Part shown: in pieces, positions 41,928-54,400 of the stretch | Position numbering within the stretch: position 1 is the stretch's first letter | How the letters are laid out: every line of letters begins with the position of its first letter | From: a virus | Reading direction: 5' to 3' (one strand) | Length of the DNA stretch: 64,000 bases | Virus record (IMG/VR): IMGVR_UViG_3300030333_008372 | Location: 1 to 64,000 of that record | Made by a program: the position numbers and the translations under genes | Notes under the pieces: model-generated | What the model saw: the letters and a program-made list of their open reading frames with translations, nothing else | Told to the model about the DNA's origin: nothing | Database searches by the model: none

Positions 41928-43736
41928 TTGCCCGGATATAGATCAAAAAAAACATACCCAATTAAATATACCAGTCGTGACTTTGAAACCATTAAAAGAG
42001 ACCTTTTGGAGCACGTCAGAAGGTATTATCCAGACAATTATAAAGATTTTAGTGAAAATTCTTTTGGATCCTTATTACTCGATACTGTTTCTTATGTTGG
42101 AGACGTCTTATCCTTTTATCTTGACTATTCTGTTAATGAGTCATTTTTATCAACAGCGGTTGAATATGATAACGTTGTTAAGCTAGGCAGGCAATTAGGC
42201 TATAAACATCGTATGAACCCATCTTCTTCAGGAGTCTTAAGTCTCTATATCTTAGTTCCTGCAACATCAGATGGATCTGAACCAGATTCTCGTTATATGC
42301 CAGTTTTAAAAAGAGGTAGTACATTTACGTCCAATGGAGGTGCAACTTTTACTTTATCTAGAGATGTTGATTTTGGAAACCCTGCAAATGTTGTTACTGT
42401 AGCGACCCAAAACCCAACAAATGGTCTACCAACTAAATTTGCAGTCCAAACTTTTGGAATAGTTGTTTCCGGAGAAGTGACATCAGTTAACCAGACTGTT
42501 GGAGAGTTTCAAAGATTTCTTCGTATTGACATCAATGATGACAAACTAACTGAAATAGTTGATGTTATTGACAGTCAAGGTCATAGATATTTTGAAGTAG
42601 ATCATCTTAGTCAAAATGTTGTCATGTCTGCATTTATAAACAAAGGGGCTAGCCAATTTCAAACACCAATGATAATGAAGCCGCAGCCAGTCCCAAGAAG
42701 GTTCACTGTTGAACAAAATAGGACGACTACATCTCTTCAATTTGGCTATGGATCCGAGGATAACTTAACAAATGAAAGAATATCCGATCCTTCTAAAGTT
42801 GTTTTAGAAGCCCACGCAAAGAGTTATGTCACTGACAAGTCTTTTGATCCAACAAACTTAATTCAGACTGATAAATTGGGTGTTGTACCAACAAACACTA
42901 CTTTAACAATAAAATACAGAAGAAATAATTCGACAAATTTAAATGCTGCCGCAAACTCAGTAGTGTCGATTACTAATTCAGACATGTTGTTTGAAAACGT
43001 TAACAATCTAGACCAAAGTGAGATCTCAGCAGTTAAAACCAGCCTTGAATGCACAAATGAGCAACCGATAGTTGGAAATGTTACTTCCCCAACCTCAGAA
43101 GAATTAAAATATAGAGCATATGGCTCTTTCTCTTCCCAAAACCGAGCAGTAACAATTCAGGATTACCAATCTCTCATTTATAATATGCCGCCAATGTTTG
43201 GTGCTGTTAAAAGAGCGAATGTCATAAGAGACGCAGACTCAAACAAGAGAAATTTAAATATATATATTTTATCAGAAGATGATAAGGGAAACTTGATAAA
43301 CTCTAATCAAGTTTTGAAAAACAACATTAAAACTTGGCTAGCTCAATATAAAATGTTAAATGATACGGTTGATATTTTGGACGGCAGAATAGTAAACATT
43401 GGAATTGAATTTGAAGTTTTATCCGATGTTGGAACTAGTAAATTTGAAGTTTTACAAAAAGCAAAAAAAGATTTAACGATTGAAATGGCAACTGTTAAAT
43501 ACGACATGGGCGAGCCATTTAGGATTAGCGATATTTTAAGAATTCTAAAAAACACTGAAGGTGTCTTGGATGTTATTTCTGTTCGTGTTTTTAAAAGAAG
43601 CGGAGCAGCGTATTCTACATTTTATTATAATTTAGATGCCAATCTTACACCAGACGGGAGATTAATAACAATTCCAGAAAACGCAGCCTTTGAAATTAAA
43701 TTCCCTAACTCAGACATTGTAGGAACGATTAGATAA
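41928..43736 (+). CDS. gp6-like / baseplate J-like wedge protein (TTG start)
   Basis: The product is 602 residues. Start codon TTG, with AAGGAG (41915-41920). N-terminal YTSRDFETIKRDLLEHVRRY, FGSLLLDTVSYVGDVLSFYL and DNVVKLGRQLGYKHRMNPSS are typical of T4 gp6 and Baseplate_J proteins, where this part holds wedge contacts; the remainder includes a middle beta region and a C-terminal MPPMFGAVKRANVIRDAD motif that fits the J-family. It overlaps the next gene by one base. Part of the T4-type baseplate wedge. Confidence 0.88.
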   Translation: MPGYRSKKTYPIKYTSRDFETIKRDLLEHVRRYYPDNYKDFSENSFGSLLLDTVSYVGDVLSFYLDYSVNESFLSTAVEYDNVVKLGRQLGYKHRMNPSSSGVLSLYILVPATSDGSEPDSRYMPVLKRGSTFTSNGGATFTLSRDVDFGNPANVVTVATQNPTNGLPTKFAVQTFGIVVSGEVTSVNQTVGEFQRFLRIDINDDKLTEIVDVIDSQGHRYFEVDHLSQNVVMSAFINKGASQFQTPMIMKPQPVPRRFTVEQNRTTTSLQFGYGSEDNLTNERISDPSKVVLEAHAKSYVTDKSFDPTNLIQTDKLGVVPTNTTLTIKYRRNNSTNLNAAANSVVSITNSDMLFENVNNLDQSEISAVKTSLECTNEQPIVGNVTSPTSEELKYRAYGSFSSQNRAVTIQDYQSLIYNMPPMFGAVKRANVIRDADSNKRNLNIYILSEDDKGNLINSNQVLKNNIKTWLAQYKMLNDTVDILDGRIVNIGIEFEVLSDVGTSKFEVLQKAKKDLTIEMATVKYDMGEPFRISDILRILKNTEGVLDVISVRVFKRSGAAYSTFYYNLDANLTPDGRLITIPENAAFEIKFPNSDIVGTIR

Positions 43737-45451
43737 TGATTAAAATATATAGTGCATCGGCAGACAACACAATTACAAATGCTTATAAACCAGACTTGAC
43801 AAATCGTGGCACTGGCTCAAATATGGGTGCGGCTGATATTTTAGAGGTGTTTTCTTTGTACGGTCAAGCCAACAGCACCTCAGATGAGATAGCTAGAACA
43901 CTAATACAGTTTCCTGTTAACGAGATTTCATCTGACAGAACATCAGGCGACATTCCAGCTTCTGGTTCAGTTGATTTCTTTTTGCGATTATATAATGCTC
44001 CCCATACTCTCACCACGCCTAAAAATTATACATTAGAAGTTAAACCATTGATACAAAATTGGCAAGAGGGAAGAGGTTTAGATCTTGATGAATACAAAGA
44101 TGAAACATATGAACTCGAAGGTTCAAACTGGGTTTATGCTTCTAGTGGGTCTAAATGGCAGGGAGTTGGAGATGGCGAAACTTTAGGTGGTGCATTTTAC
44201 GATAACGATGATGGATTAACAGATAAAGATAGTGACACCGATAATGGCTCGGCTGGACAACAAAGATTATATAAACAGTCTTTTACAGATGGAACTGAAG
44301 ATCTTCAAATTAAAGTAACAGAACTGGTTGAAGAGTGGATGGCTGGAACTCTAGCAAATAATGGATTTTTAGTTAAACTTAGCGGCACGTTTGAAGCATT
44401 CCATTCAGGATCTAATGTTGTGGAGACTGATGGAGTCTTAACAGGACCCGGAGTAGACACGACACCAAACCTTATGAGTCTCAACAATCATACTGGATCT
44501 CAAGACTCGTTTTACATTAAAAAGTTTTTTGCAAGATCAAGTGAATATTTTTATAAGACCCCAAGAATTGAGGCAAGATGGGATGATAGTAAAAAAGATG
44601 ACACTTCTAATTTTTATGTTAGCAGCGCATTAGCACCAGAACTTGACAATGTTAACACAATTTACTTCTATAACTATGTCCGTGGACAATTGCAGAATAT
44701 TCCTGCTGTTGGGGATGGTGATATCTTTGTGGCTTTCCATACAGGCTCTTCAAGAGAAAATTTAGATCCTGTCCCTTGCGAGGTGAAAGATTTAGTTAAG
44801 GGAGAGACATCAGCCAATTACCACACGTTTGTGACAGGCGGCTACGTTGAAACTGGTATTTATTCTGCTTCAGTTGTCGTTTCTTCTTCTTTAAGTTCGA
44901 ATAATTTTTATTTTCCAGTATGGCAACATGGAACAGAGGACACCACTCAAGGATTAGATCCAAATAATCGTGGCATGACTACGCTTTTTACTGGTTCTGC
45001 AATTGATGCAAAGTTATTTGACACAAGACAGGGTAACCCATCCCCAACATATGTAAATCATATGACTAATTTAAAATCTTCTTATTCTCGGAGTGAGAAA
45101 GCAAGAATGAGACTTTTTGTTAGGGAGGAAAACTGGTGTCCAACAATATATAGTATTGCACAAAAAGAACAAAGAGACCTTAAAATTATTGAAGATTCAT
45201 ATTATAAAGTATATAGGGTTATAGATGAGCTGGAAGTTATTCCATATGGCACTGGTAGTTCTGCAACGCCACAAACACTAGGAAACAATGAGTCTTTTAC
45301 AAGACTTTCATTTGATGCCTCTGGAAGTTATTTTGATTTAGACATGTCTCTAATGGAAGCTGGATATTCATATGGAATTAAATTTGTGCATTATATTAAT
45401 GGAGACTGGAGAGAACAACCAGAAGTTTTTAAATTCAGAGTTGAAGAGTGA
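43736..45451 (+). CDS. Predicted baseplate/virion protein, 571 residues
   Basis: The product is 571 residues, Ser/Asp/Thr-rich beta structure typical of phage structural proteins. The N-terminal ~280 residues (ARTLIQFPVNEI, TLEVKPLIQNWQEGRGLDLD, QIKVTELVEEWMAG, ANNGFLVKLSG) resemble DNRLRE-like jelly-roll domains, in which W-x-x-G and E-W strands recur. The position after gp6 fits a gp7-type wedge component or a fibre attachment. TAATG coupling to gp6. The assignment is by style and position. Confidence 0.68.
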   Translation: MIKIYSASADNTITNAYKPDLTNRGTGSNMGAADILEVFSLYGQANSTSDEIARTLIQFPVNEISSDRTSGDIPASGSVDFFLRLYNAPHTLTTPKNYTLEVKPLIQNWQEGRGLDLDEYKDETYELEGSNWVYASSGSKWQGVGDGETLGGAFYDNDDGLTDKDSDTDNGSAGQQRLYKQSFTDGTEDLQIKVTELVEEWMAGTLANNGFLVKLSGTFEAFHSGSNVVETDGVLTGPGVDTTPNLMSLNNHTGSQDSFYIKKFFARSSEYFYKTPRIEARWDDSKKDDTSNFYVSSALAPELDNVNTIYFYNYVRGQLQNIPAVGDGDIFVAFHTGSSRENLDPVPCEVKDLVKGETSANYHTFVTGGYVETGIYSASVVVSSSLSSNNFYFPVWQHGTEDTTQGLDPNNRGMTTLFTGSAIDAKLFDTRQGNPSPTYVNHMTNLKSSYSRSEKARMRLFVREENWCPTIYSIAQKEQRDLKIIEDSYYKVYRVIDELEVIPYGTGSSATPQTLGNNESFTRLSFDASGSYFDLDMSLMEAGYSYGIKFVHYINGDWREQPEVFKFRVEE

Positions 45452-45454
45452 TAA

Positions 45455-48400
45455 ATGAGCATTAAAGATCTTTTTTATGGGAAAACAAGTTATAAAGTCG
45501 TTACGTCTTCAAGTTTAGACGATATCGGTAACAAAGTCGAATCAGTCGATTATGTCGAAGAATATGTTTACGACAAAGAAAGATATTTACCAACAGTCGA
45601 TTTTGGAAACCCAGCAGAATTTGCTTTTTACGGATCAGCAGAAGAATATTACGAAACAACAATACAGAGAATTTATAACCAATATCCATACGATGGTTCT
45701 TTAAGAGAAAGATTAGAATTCATTAATTCCTCTTCTTATATTGATAAATGGTTTTTCGAAAACGAATACCCTAGAACTAATGGTTTTATTACATTGGGTC
45801 AAAACTGGGGGAATGCTGATCTTGGCTCAACTGATTCATTTGAAGGTGATGCTAACAATTATGGAAAAGATACATACTTTGTCTCTGCAAAGCCACAGTA
45901 TGTTTTTTTCAAAGGCGGTCCAAATGCCGCCGCAATAAGACCATATGATGATAAAAATTTAGATCCACCAAATTTTAAAAACCCTCTTCATAAGGCAAAT
46001 ATATTTGATCAAAATAGAGATCTAGAATCTAATTTACAGATCGACGGTTTGTCCGGAAGCACGGTTGAATTTTGGTTTAAGGCTGGCGGCACTGCTGGTG
46101 ATAACGAAAAATTTCTAGGTCCTTCCCCAAATTTAGCTTTCTTTGATTTATGGAATAGTGGATCCTTAACTGCTGGGCAAGATAATCCCGCTACTTATGG
46201 TCGTTTCCTTATTGAGATGCGAAGAGAAACATCAGAATTAGACAAGTTAAAAGGCGATAAACTATTTTATGTCACAATTATGTCAGGGAACTCTGGTGTA
46301 GATAGGGCACCAATTGGAGCCGGAACTTTGACCGGATCTTATCCGTTAGACCAATGGAACCATTATGCATTTAGTTTCAAGAATAATGGAAGCTCAACAG
46401 TAGATAAACAGTTAGATCTTAAATTATACATAAATGGGCAGCTACAAGAAACTGTAATTACAGGATCTTCGATTAATGAAGTAAGTACAGGACCACACTT
46501 GGCTAATATTGGGGCATATATATATGCCCCAAATACTGGATCTGTAGCAGGGTTTACTGCTGGAGGAAGAAATCAAGAGGGCATCGGGTGTGTGTCCGGG
46601 TCTTTTGATGAATTTAGGTTCTGGAAAGAACAAAGAGAATCTTCAAGAATATTTCAATTTTATAACAGTCATATTGGTGGAGGCACAAATACGGACCCCG
46701 CAAACAATCATCTGGGGGTTTATTACAAATTCAATGAGGGCGTTACTGAAACTGGTTCGATTGATCAAACTGCCCTAGATTATTCTGGTCGTGTTTCTAA
46801 CGGCTTGATTAAAAATTATGACCCTCAATTATCAATGAGAGCGACAGCATCTGCTATGGTAGAATCCGGTGCATCCTCTGCTGAGTTTAAAGATCCGATT
46901 ATTTATTCATACCACCCAGAGGTTCAAAGAACTGAAGAAGAGTTTATATTAAAAGGAAAAGAGCATGACTTTAATAACGTTAATATGTTGTATAATTCCT
47001 TACCAGACTGGATCTTAACTGAGGATCAAAACACTCAAATCATTAGGAATCTTTTCCATGTTATCTCTGCCTATTTTGATCAACTGCATTATTTAATATC
47101 TGATATTCCAAGGCTTAAAGATATTACACTTTTGAGTGGATCTACTGACAAGCCAATGCCCTTTGCGAAAGAGCTTCTGGAATCAACAGGGTTCTTCGCA
47201 CCAGAATTATTTCCAAACGCATCAGTCATAAATAATTTTCTTGATCGTGATAAGAATGGAATAATGTATGAAAAAAGCATTCATGATATTAAGAACTTTA
47301 TTTATGAAAACATTTATCATAACTTATCATACATTAATAAGTCAAAGGGGACACCGAAAGCAATTCGTAATTTGCTAAGGTGCTTTGGTGTTGATGATGA
47401 ATTATTTAAGATCAATTTTTATGCGAACAATATAGCGGTAAAACCAGAAAATTCCTATAACATCACAACTGTTAGAAAGAATTTTGCAGATTTTAGTTCT
47501 AGAGCTAGAAACAATGCTATTGTTTTTCAATCAACGGCTAGTTCGAACACAAATTCTTCTGGATATTTAAACCACTCCGCAGACTCTTCTGCTGGTTTTG
47601 ACTCAGATATTGGGATGACTTTCGAATCAGAAATCTATTTTGCTTCTCCACCAAATGTAGACGAGCCTAATTTTACATCCGGTTCTTTTGGATATATTTC
47701 TTCTTCAATGTTTGGTGTTCATACTGCGAAAGCATCGGCAGCAGATCTAGATTGGGCATCAAATGATTATGGCAATTTCCAAGTTTATGCTGTTCGTGAT
47801 GAAATAAAATCTCCAAATTCAAAAAACGCTTATTTTCAGTTAAGAAGCCATAGCACTGGAGAGGGTCTTCTACAGGGTGTCGCAACTGCAACGATCACTA
47901 CGACGGGTAACCCCGGAAACAATGAAACCTTTACGCTTACAGATGCCGCTGGGTTGGCTGTTACTTTTGTTTTCAAAACTGGTGAGGCAACCGTAGATGG
48001 CACTAAAGATGGGTCCAATGTAATCATTGGACTTAGCGGTGCATCTGGTCACGCAGCGTCTGTTGGGATGAGGATAATTGCCTCTATTAATGCATCTAAC
48101 CTTGCAATGACTGCCACTGAAGTATCGGGTGGTGTTGTGAGGCTTACACAGAATAGTGCTGGTGCCTCTGGTAACACCACTATTGATATGTCTGGTGTTA
48201 CGACTGTCACTGCAATTAGCTTTACCGCAGGTTTCAGCGAAGAACTAGAAAGTAAGTTGTTTTACGATGTTTATGATAACCAAAAGTGGAATTTTGCGGT
48301 TGTTGTAAAGCCTGCTGAATACCCTAATTCGACATACGTTAGTGGCACCACAGACGATTACCGTGTTGAATTTCATGGTTATAACATGGCTGCTGATACT

Positions 48401-51400
48401 GTGGTTGATAGTTTTATGGTTACGGCATCAATTAGTGGTCAAGCCGGAAAAAGATTTGTATCCAGTAAAAAAAGATTTTATGCTGGAGCACACAGAACAA
48501 ACTTTGTAGGATCTGTGATTGACCCAAGCAATATTCGTGCCTCTGGTTGCAGAATTTGGACAGTTCCATTAACAAAAGATGAGATAATAGCACATGCAAG
48601 AGATACAACAAATTATGGTGTTGACAACCCATATGAAAGTGCTTACTTAAATGAAAATAAAAGCACTTACTCTGGAATGATACCCAAGATTGAAACTCTA
48701 GCTATGCACTGGGATTTTGAAACAGTTAGCGGTTCTGATGGTAGCGGTGAATTTTTAGTGGAAGATCTTTCTTCTGGTTCAAGTGACAGTAGATATGGTG
48801 ACTGGAGTGCCATCCTAGAGAAGCAACATACTGGTCAAGGCATGTTCTTCGAAACAGAAGACTCAGGCTCTATTTCTAGAGAATATATTCCGACTGCAAA
48901 AACGCAGTTTTTCGAAAATTTAAATAGCGAAAATTTCATTGAAATTCTCGACAAAGATGATGAATATTTTCAAAAAGGATTCAGATCTAGACCTATAAGA
49001 TATTTTTTCGCTATTGAAAAGAGTATGTATCAATCTATCAATGATGAAATGATTGATTTCTTTGGTAATATCGCTGGTCTTCAATCTTACGCTAGTCTTA
49101 TTGGTGAGCCGGTAAACAAATATAGAAAAGACTATAAAAAGCTTAAGTTTGTTAGGGGGCTTTTCTTTGACAAAATTAAGAATACTCCGGATCTAGAAAA
49201 ATATGTAGACTTTTACAAATGGTTCGATGACGCCATTTCTGCAATGGTTTTAAATTTAATCCCAGCAACATCTGATTTTGTAGGTGTTCAAAATACTGTT
49301 GAAAGCCATATATTAGAGAGAAATAAATATCAACATAAGTTCCCAACAATTGACTCTAAATTGCCAGATATTAGTGGCTCAATGGAGGGTATAAATAAAT
49401 TAAAATATAATTGGAAATTTGGACACGCTCCAGCCTCAACAGGCTTATCTGCGAAAGCAATAGATTGTATTGACACTACTGGCGTTGGATCCGATACTAA
49501 ATTCACAATACTTATACCAATGAGTGCAGGCGGTGAATCTGACTCAACAGCAACAACAATCTTCTTGGACGCAGACCAGACCATAGACCCCGTAGAGGGT
49601 GCGAATATGATTGCAATTGGAATAAGTGGAATATCCTCGGCACCAGCAAACGTCGCATCGTCGATTGTACGTGCAATTAATGGAGTTAAGAACGATGGTC
49701 GTGTTGATTATCCATCAACGGGAGTTGGGCAATCAGGTGTCCAAGGTGTTACAGCATCGAGATCAGGCGCAAAAATCACACTTACAATTGATAAGCCCGG
49801 AGTGGCAGGAAACCTTACAAATGCCATAACGACAACAGTGGCAGGTGATCATGATATTGTTGATCTTAGAACGTTTAGTGGGGGATTGGATGGAGTGCAG
49901 ACCCCTAGTAATCAAAAGATAAATACTCTGTGGTGGAAAAACAGAGCAGAGAGAAATACTGACGCCCCAAATAATTTCAATTCAGTGCCTTTTGATAATC
50001 CCGCTACAGCAACAATCACCACCACTACAGGTGGCTTACTCAATAACGAAACTTTTACCCTTACAGATGCCGCTGGGTTGGCTGTCACCTTTGTTATTAA
50101 GACTGGTGAGACAACTGTAGACGGCAGCAAGGATGGCGATGATAACGTAATCATTGGACTTGATGGAGCACAAGGGCATGCAGCTTCTGTTGGAGAGAGA
50201 ATTAGAGATGCCATCAACGCATCCGACCTTGCAATGACTGCCGCTGAAGTATCGGGTGGTGTTGTGAGACTTACACAGCAAAGCCATGGCACCTCTGGCA
50301 ATACTTCTATTGATATGTCTGGTGTTTCGAACACAACTGCAACTAACTTTACAGGTGGTGTTGATCGTGATGGTGTTAGCAATACTAGGGGCTTTATACA
50401 CTCTGCGTCACATCAGGCTTTCAGCAGACGCCAAAATAGTCCTCTAGACTTTAAAGTGCTTGAATTTAGAAAAGAGGGTCCAAAAAATTATAGAGCTTTT
50501 TTCCCACATCTTCAGTATGACCCAACCAATTCTATAGAAATAAGAGAACTTGGAATTCCTGATGCAATTGCTTTTTCTGGTTCAGATGATCATAAAGAGT
50601 TTTATCCGCCTAAAAAATTCAAGGCAGCACTTTTTGGAAACTTTGGCACGAAAGAAGGCGAAGATTTATATAAATATCTCTTCCCATTTAATATGTTTAG
50701 TTCTTCTCTTGGCACAAAAGTCTCCAGAGAATTTAAAGAAGGTTTGATAATTACAGACCAACACAGGGATACGTATCACACTTTTGAAAATGAACCACTT
50801 CAGGGTCCATTTACGAACACTCACGTTGGTGGTAACCAATATAGGCATATTAGTCTGAATAAGGGAGAAAAGGAAAATCTTGTAGAAAGAAATAGAGATG
50901 GTCGCTTAGACGATGACGAAATTAGACCAGAAGGCTGGATTATAAAATTTGACAAGCCAGAGGGAGTCGCCGCTACAGCAACAATCACTACTACTACAGG
51001 TGGTATACTCAATAACGAAACTTTTACTCTTATAGATGCCGACAATGTGTCAGTAGGTTTTATTTTTAAGACTGGTGAGACAACTGTAGATGGTACCAAA
51101 GATGGATCCAATGTAATCATTGGACTTAGTGGGGCATCTGGACATGCAGCGTCTGTTGGAGAGAGAATAATCGCTTCAATTAATGCATCTAGCCTTGCAA
51201 TGACTGCCACTGAAGTATCAAGTGGTGTTGTAAGGCTTACGCAACAAGACGTTGGTGCCTCTGGGAATACTTCTATTGATATGTCTGGTGTTTCGAACAC
51301 AACTGCAACTAACTTTACCGGAGGTTCAGATGGTAGCGATAGGCGTCTAAAATTAGTCTCCCCAGATTTTGATGGGGCTGACAAGCCAAGAGCAACGTAT

Positions 51401-54400
51401 CTTCGTGACGAGACGGCAAAAAGACCAGTTAACATTAGGAATATTCATTACACAACAGCCTCGCAAGACTTAGGGAACTTTACAAAAAATTATGAAGTTG
51501 TAATGACGTCTGGTAGAAATATCAACAACCAATATTTTAAAGAAAATTTAGGTGTGTCTGTTACGGGTTCTCACGCAACTCTAGTATCTGGGACATCTGA
51601 CTTCACCTTACCAGATCGATCTATTGATGCTTATCGCACAAAAACAGTTATTGCGGAAAGGTTTTCCGCTCCGGGTGATCCCTCAACATTAAGTCGAGGC
51701 TTTTTAGACTTGGAAAGTGAAAGTTTTTCAGTTTATAATAATTTAAATTATAGGAACTTCACAGTTAGAAATCGCTTACATTCAATGTTAACAGCCAGCG
51801 CTGTTGAATTTGGTCTGGCAGATGGTCTTTCAGGTTTAGATGCCAGATTGGATGATTCTGGAGAAACAACTTTTAGAAGAGCAACTTTTCACAAAGTTAA
51901 TAAAAATTCTGCAAAAAGAATACAATTAAAAGAATTAGATGCTGATGGAAACCCAGCCGGTAGCCTTGCTATCTCAAAGACTGCGGTGGCAGTAGACTGT
52001 ATTGACACTGCTGGCGTTGGTTCAGATACTAAATTTACAATACTAATACCAACGACCGCAGGCGGTGAACATGACTCAACAGCAACAGTGATCTTCTTAG
52101 ATGCAGACCAAACTACAGATCCTGTACAGGGTGTGAACGAGATTGCAATTGGAATAAGTGGAATTGCTGACAATGTGATTGCAGGATTAATTAGAAGAGC
52201 AATCAATGGAACCGCTGATGATAAAATTGATTATGCATCATCAGGAGTTGGCACATCAGGTGTGCGAGGTGTTACAGCGGTGCAAGGATCAACAAGCACG
52301 AAAATTACACTTGAAATCGATCAAGGTGGCGCAGCAGGAAATCTTACAAACGCCATCACCACAACAGTGGCTGGTGACCATGATATTGTTGATCTTAGAA
52401 CTTTTAGTGGTGGAGCCGATTTGGGCGGTGACGATAGTTACCAGACTGGATCTGTAAGCGATAACTATTATGTCCAACATCAGATACCCCGAAGCGTAAT
52501 GCAATATTCTTGGATTACTGCATCTGCTGTATCGGGACCTTTTGGGTTTGAAAAGCCAAATCAGGCATATGCTAGTATGGCTTCTGATGACATCACTTTT
52601 GTATCAGAATCTGACTTTGGTATTGTCAATCAAGCAGCGACAACAGATAATGTTGCTAATACAGGGAGAGCCAACACGGTTGGTTTTACATCGAATCGAG
52701 TGTCGGCTGGCGCTACAAAAGCCAAGGCAGCTATGATTTTTGCCGCCGCAGCTACTGCTAACGAAACTATTACCCTTATATCATCTGATGGAACTTCAAG
52801 AACTTATACTGCAAAAGCCTCTAGTGATTTTGCTAATAATGAATTTGCTGTAGGGTCTAGTGCAACCGACAGTGCAGAAAATTTAAAAGATGCTATTAAC
52901 CATACAAATGGACACAGTGGGAAAATTTTAGCTGCAAGAGTTGGAACTCAAGTATCTTTAGTGCAAGTTGAAGCTGGAGAAAGAGGCAATACAATTATTG
53001 CAGAAGGCTTTGGTGCTACCAATTCAGTAGCAATTGGCGGTGATGGAATTACAGGCAATAGGTTTACAGGTGGTGCATCAAGTATCCTTAAGCAGCCACT
53101 TATTCCCCTAAATATACTTCGAAGTCTAGATGAGGATTCTTTGAAAAATAGAAATACATTGAGTTTCATAGCAAATCCTGAATTCACCCAAGTGGGAGAA
53201 GACGCATACAATGCTCTGGGGATTGCTAGTGTGTTGAACTCCAATCTGGGAAGCATAGGCGGGGCATATGGGTATCCTTCTTGGAAACAGTGGAGAGTCG
53301 GAGAACACCCTGTTGCAAAATATCACAAGAAAAACAATATTGTTTCAGTATCTATTCCCGCAACCACGATTGACCCTGATGAAGACAAGGTAATCATTGC
53401 AGAAGATCAAACGGTGTCATTTACAGAAGCTCCATTGATGTCCAAATTTAAACCTGTGGTTCATACTCTGAATTTGAAAAAAGGCGGAGGAATGGTGGTA
53501 AAAAGCAGTTTTGCAAATAATCTTGCAAAACTAGGAAATCAGTCTGTTACAAAACAAAAAGTGCCTCTATTTGATGTGCTTGGAGTGGATGATTCTGGAC
53601 CGGAACCAGCGGTGTTTGACAGAAGAACCAAGCAGCCTCATGATGATATATACAAACTTTATAAGAAGGACAGAAACATCCCAGATAATGTAAGCCCACT
53701 AACATATACTACACCAGAGGACCCTTTTGCAAAGCCAGTAAGATCTGTTACTTATAGCGAAGTAGTTTTTCCAAAAGAAGAATATGCATATCTAAACAAA
53801 ACAAGATCTAGATACAATTACACAGAGACAAGAGATCAATTTTCAACAGGCTCACAGATGAGCCAACAAAGAACGTTCTGGCGTGATGCTCATGTTGATA
53901 GATTAAGAGCCGACAATGACTCTACTTTGAATTCTTTGGGGTTCAAAATTGATAAAGATGCCACAAAAGGGTGGCCAATGAGTGCAACAGCCAGTGTTTC
54001 AGGTGGTATTCTTCTCGTTGATCGATCAAACCCATCACCCACCACCACGGTTACATCTTCTGGCGGTTCAGCAGCTTTAAGTATCTGGCCGCTTGATACT
54101 GATGGAGAGGGATCAGCGGTTTATGCATTTATGGCATCAGGATCCTTTGTTGTAAATACAACAAATCACGAGATGGATGCTCGACCAACAGGAGAGACTT
54201 ATTATGTCGGCAGAGGCGCTGGTGAGTTATCTAATAGCACCGACTGGACTCTCTATTATCAAGACTTCCCAGCGACTGCTTCTATAGGATATAATTTTGT
54301 TCAATTACTGCACTTTTCGGGGGCATGCTTTACAGAAGAAGGCGAACCCGCAACTGGTGGCGATGATACAGCAGGAGGATTTAATAAATCTGCAAAATTA

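Noticed and set aside
49912-50382. Long minus-strand frames in the repeat region of the giant gene (also 50036-50401 and 50821-51435)
   Set aside because: They mirror the repeated modules on the opposite strand and have no ribosome sites; the plus-strand frame is continuous through them.
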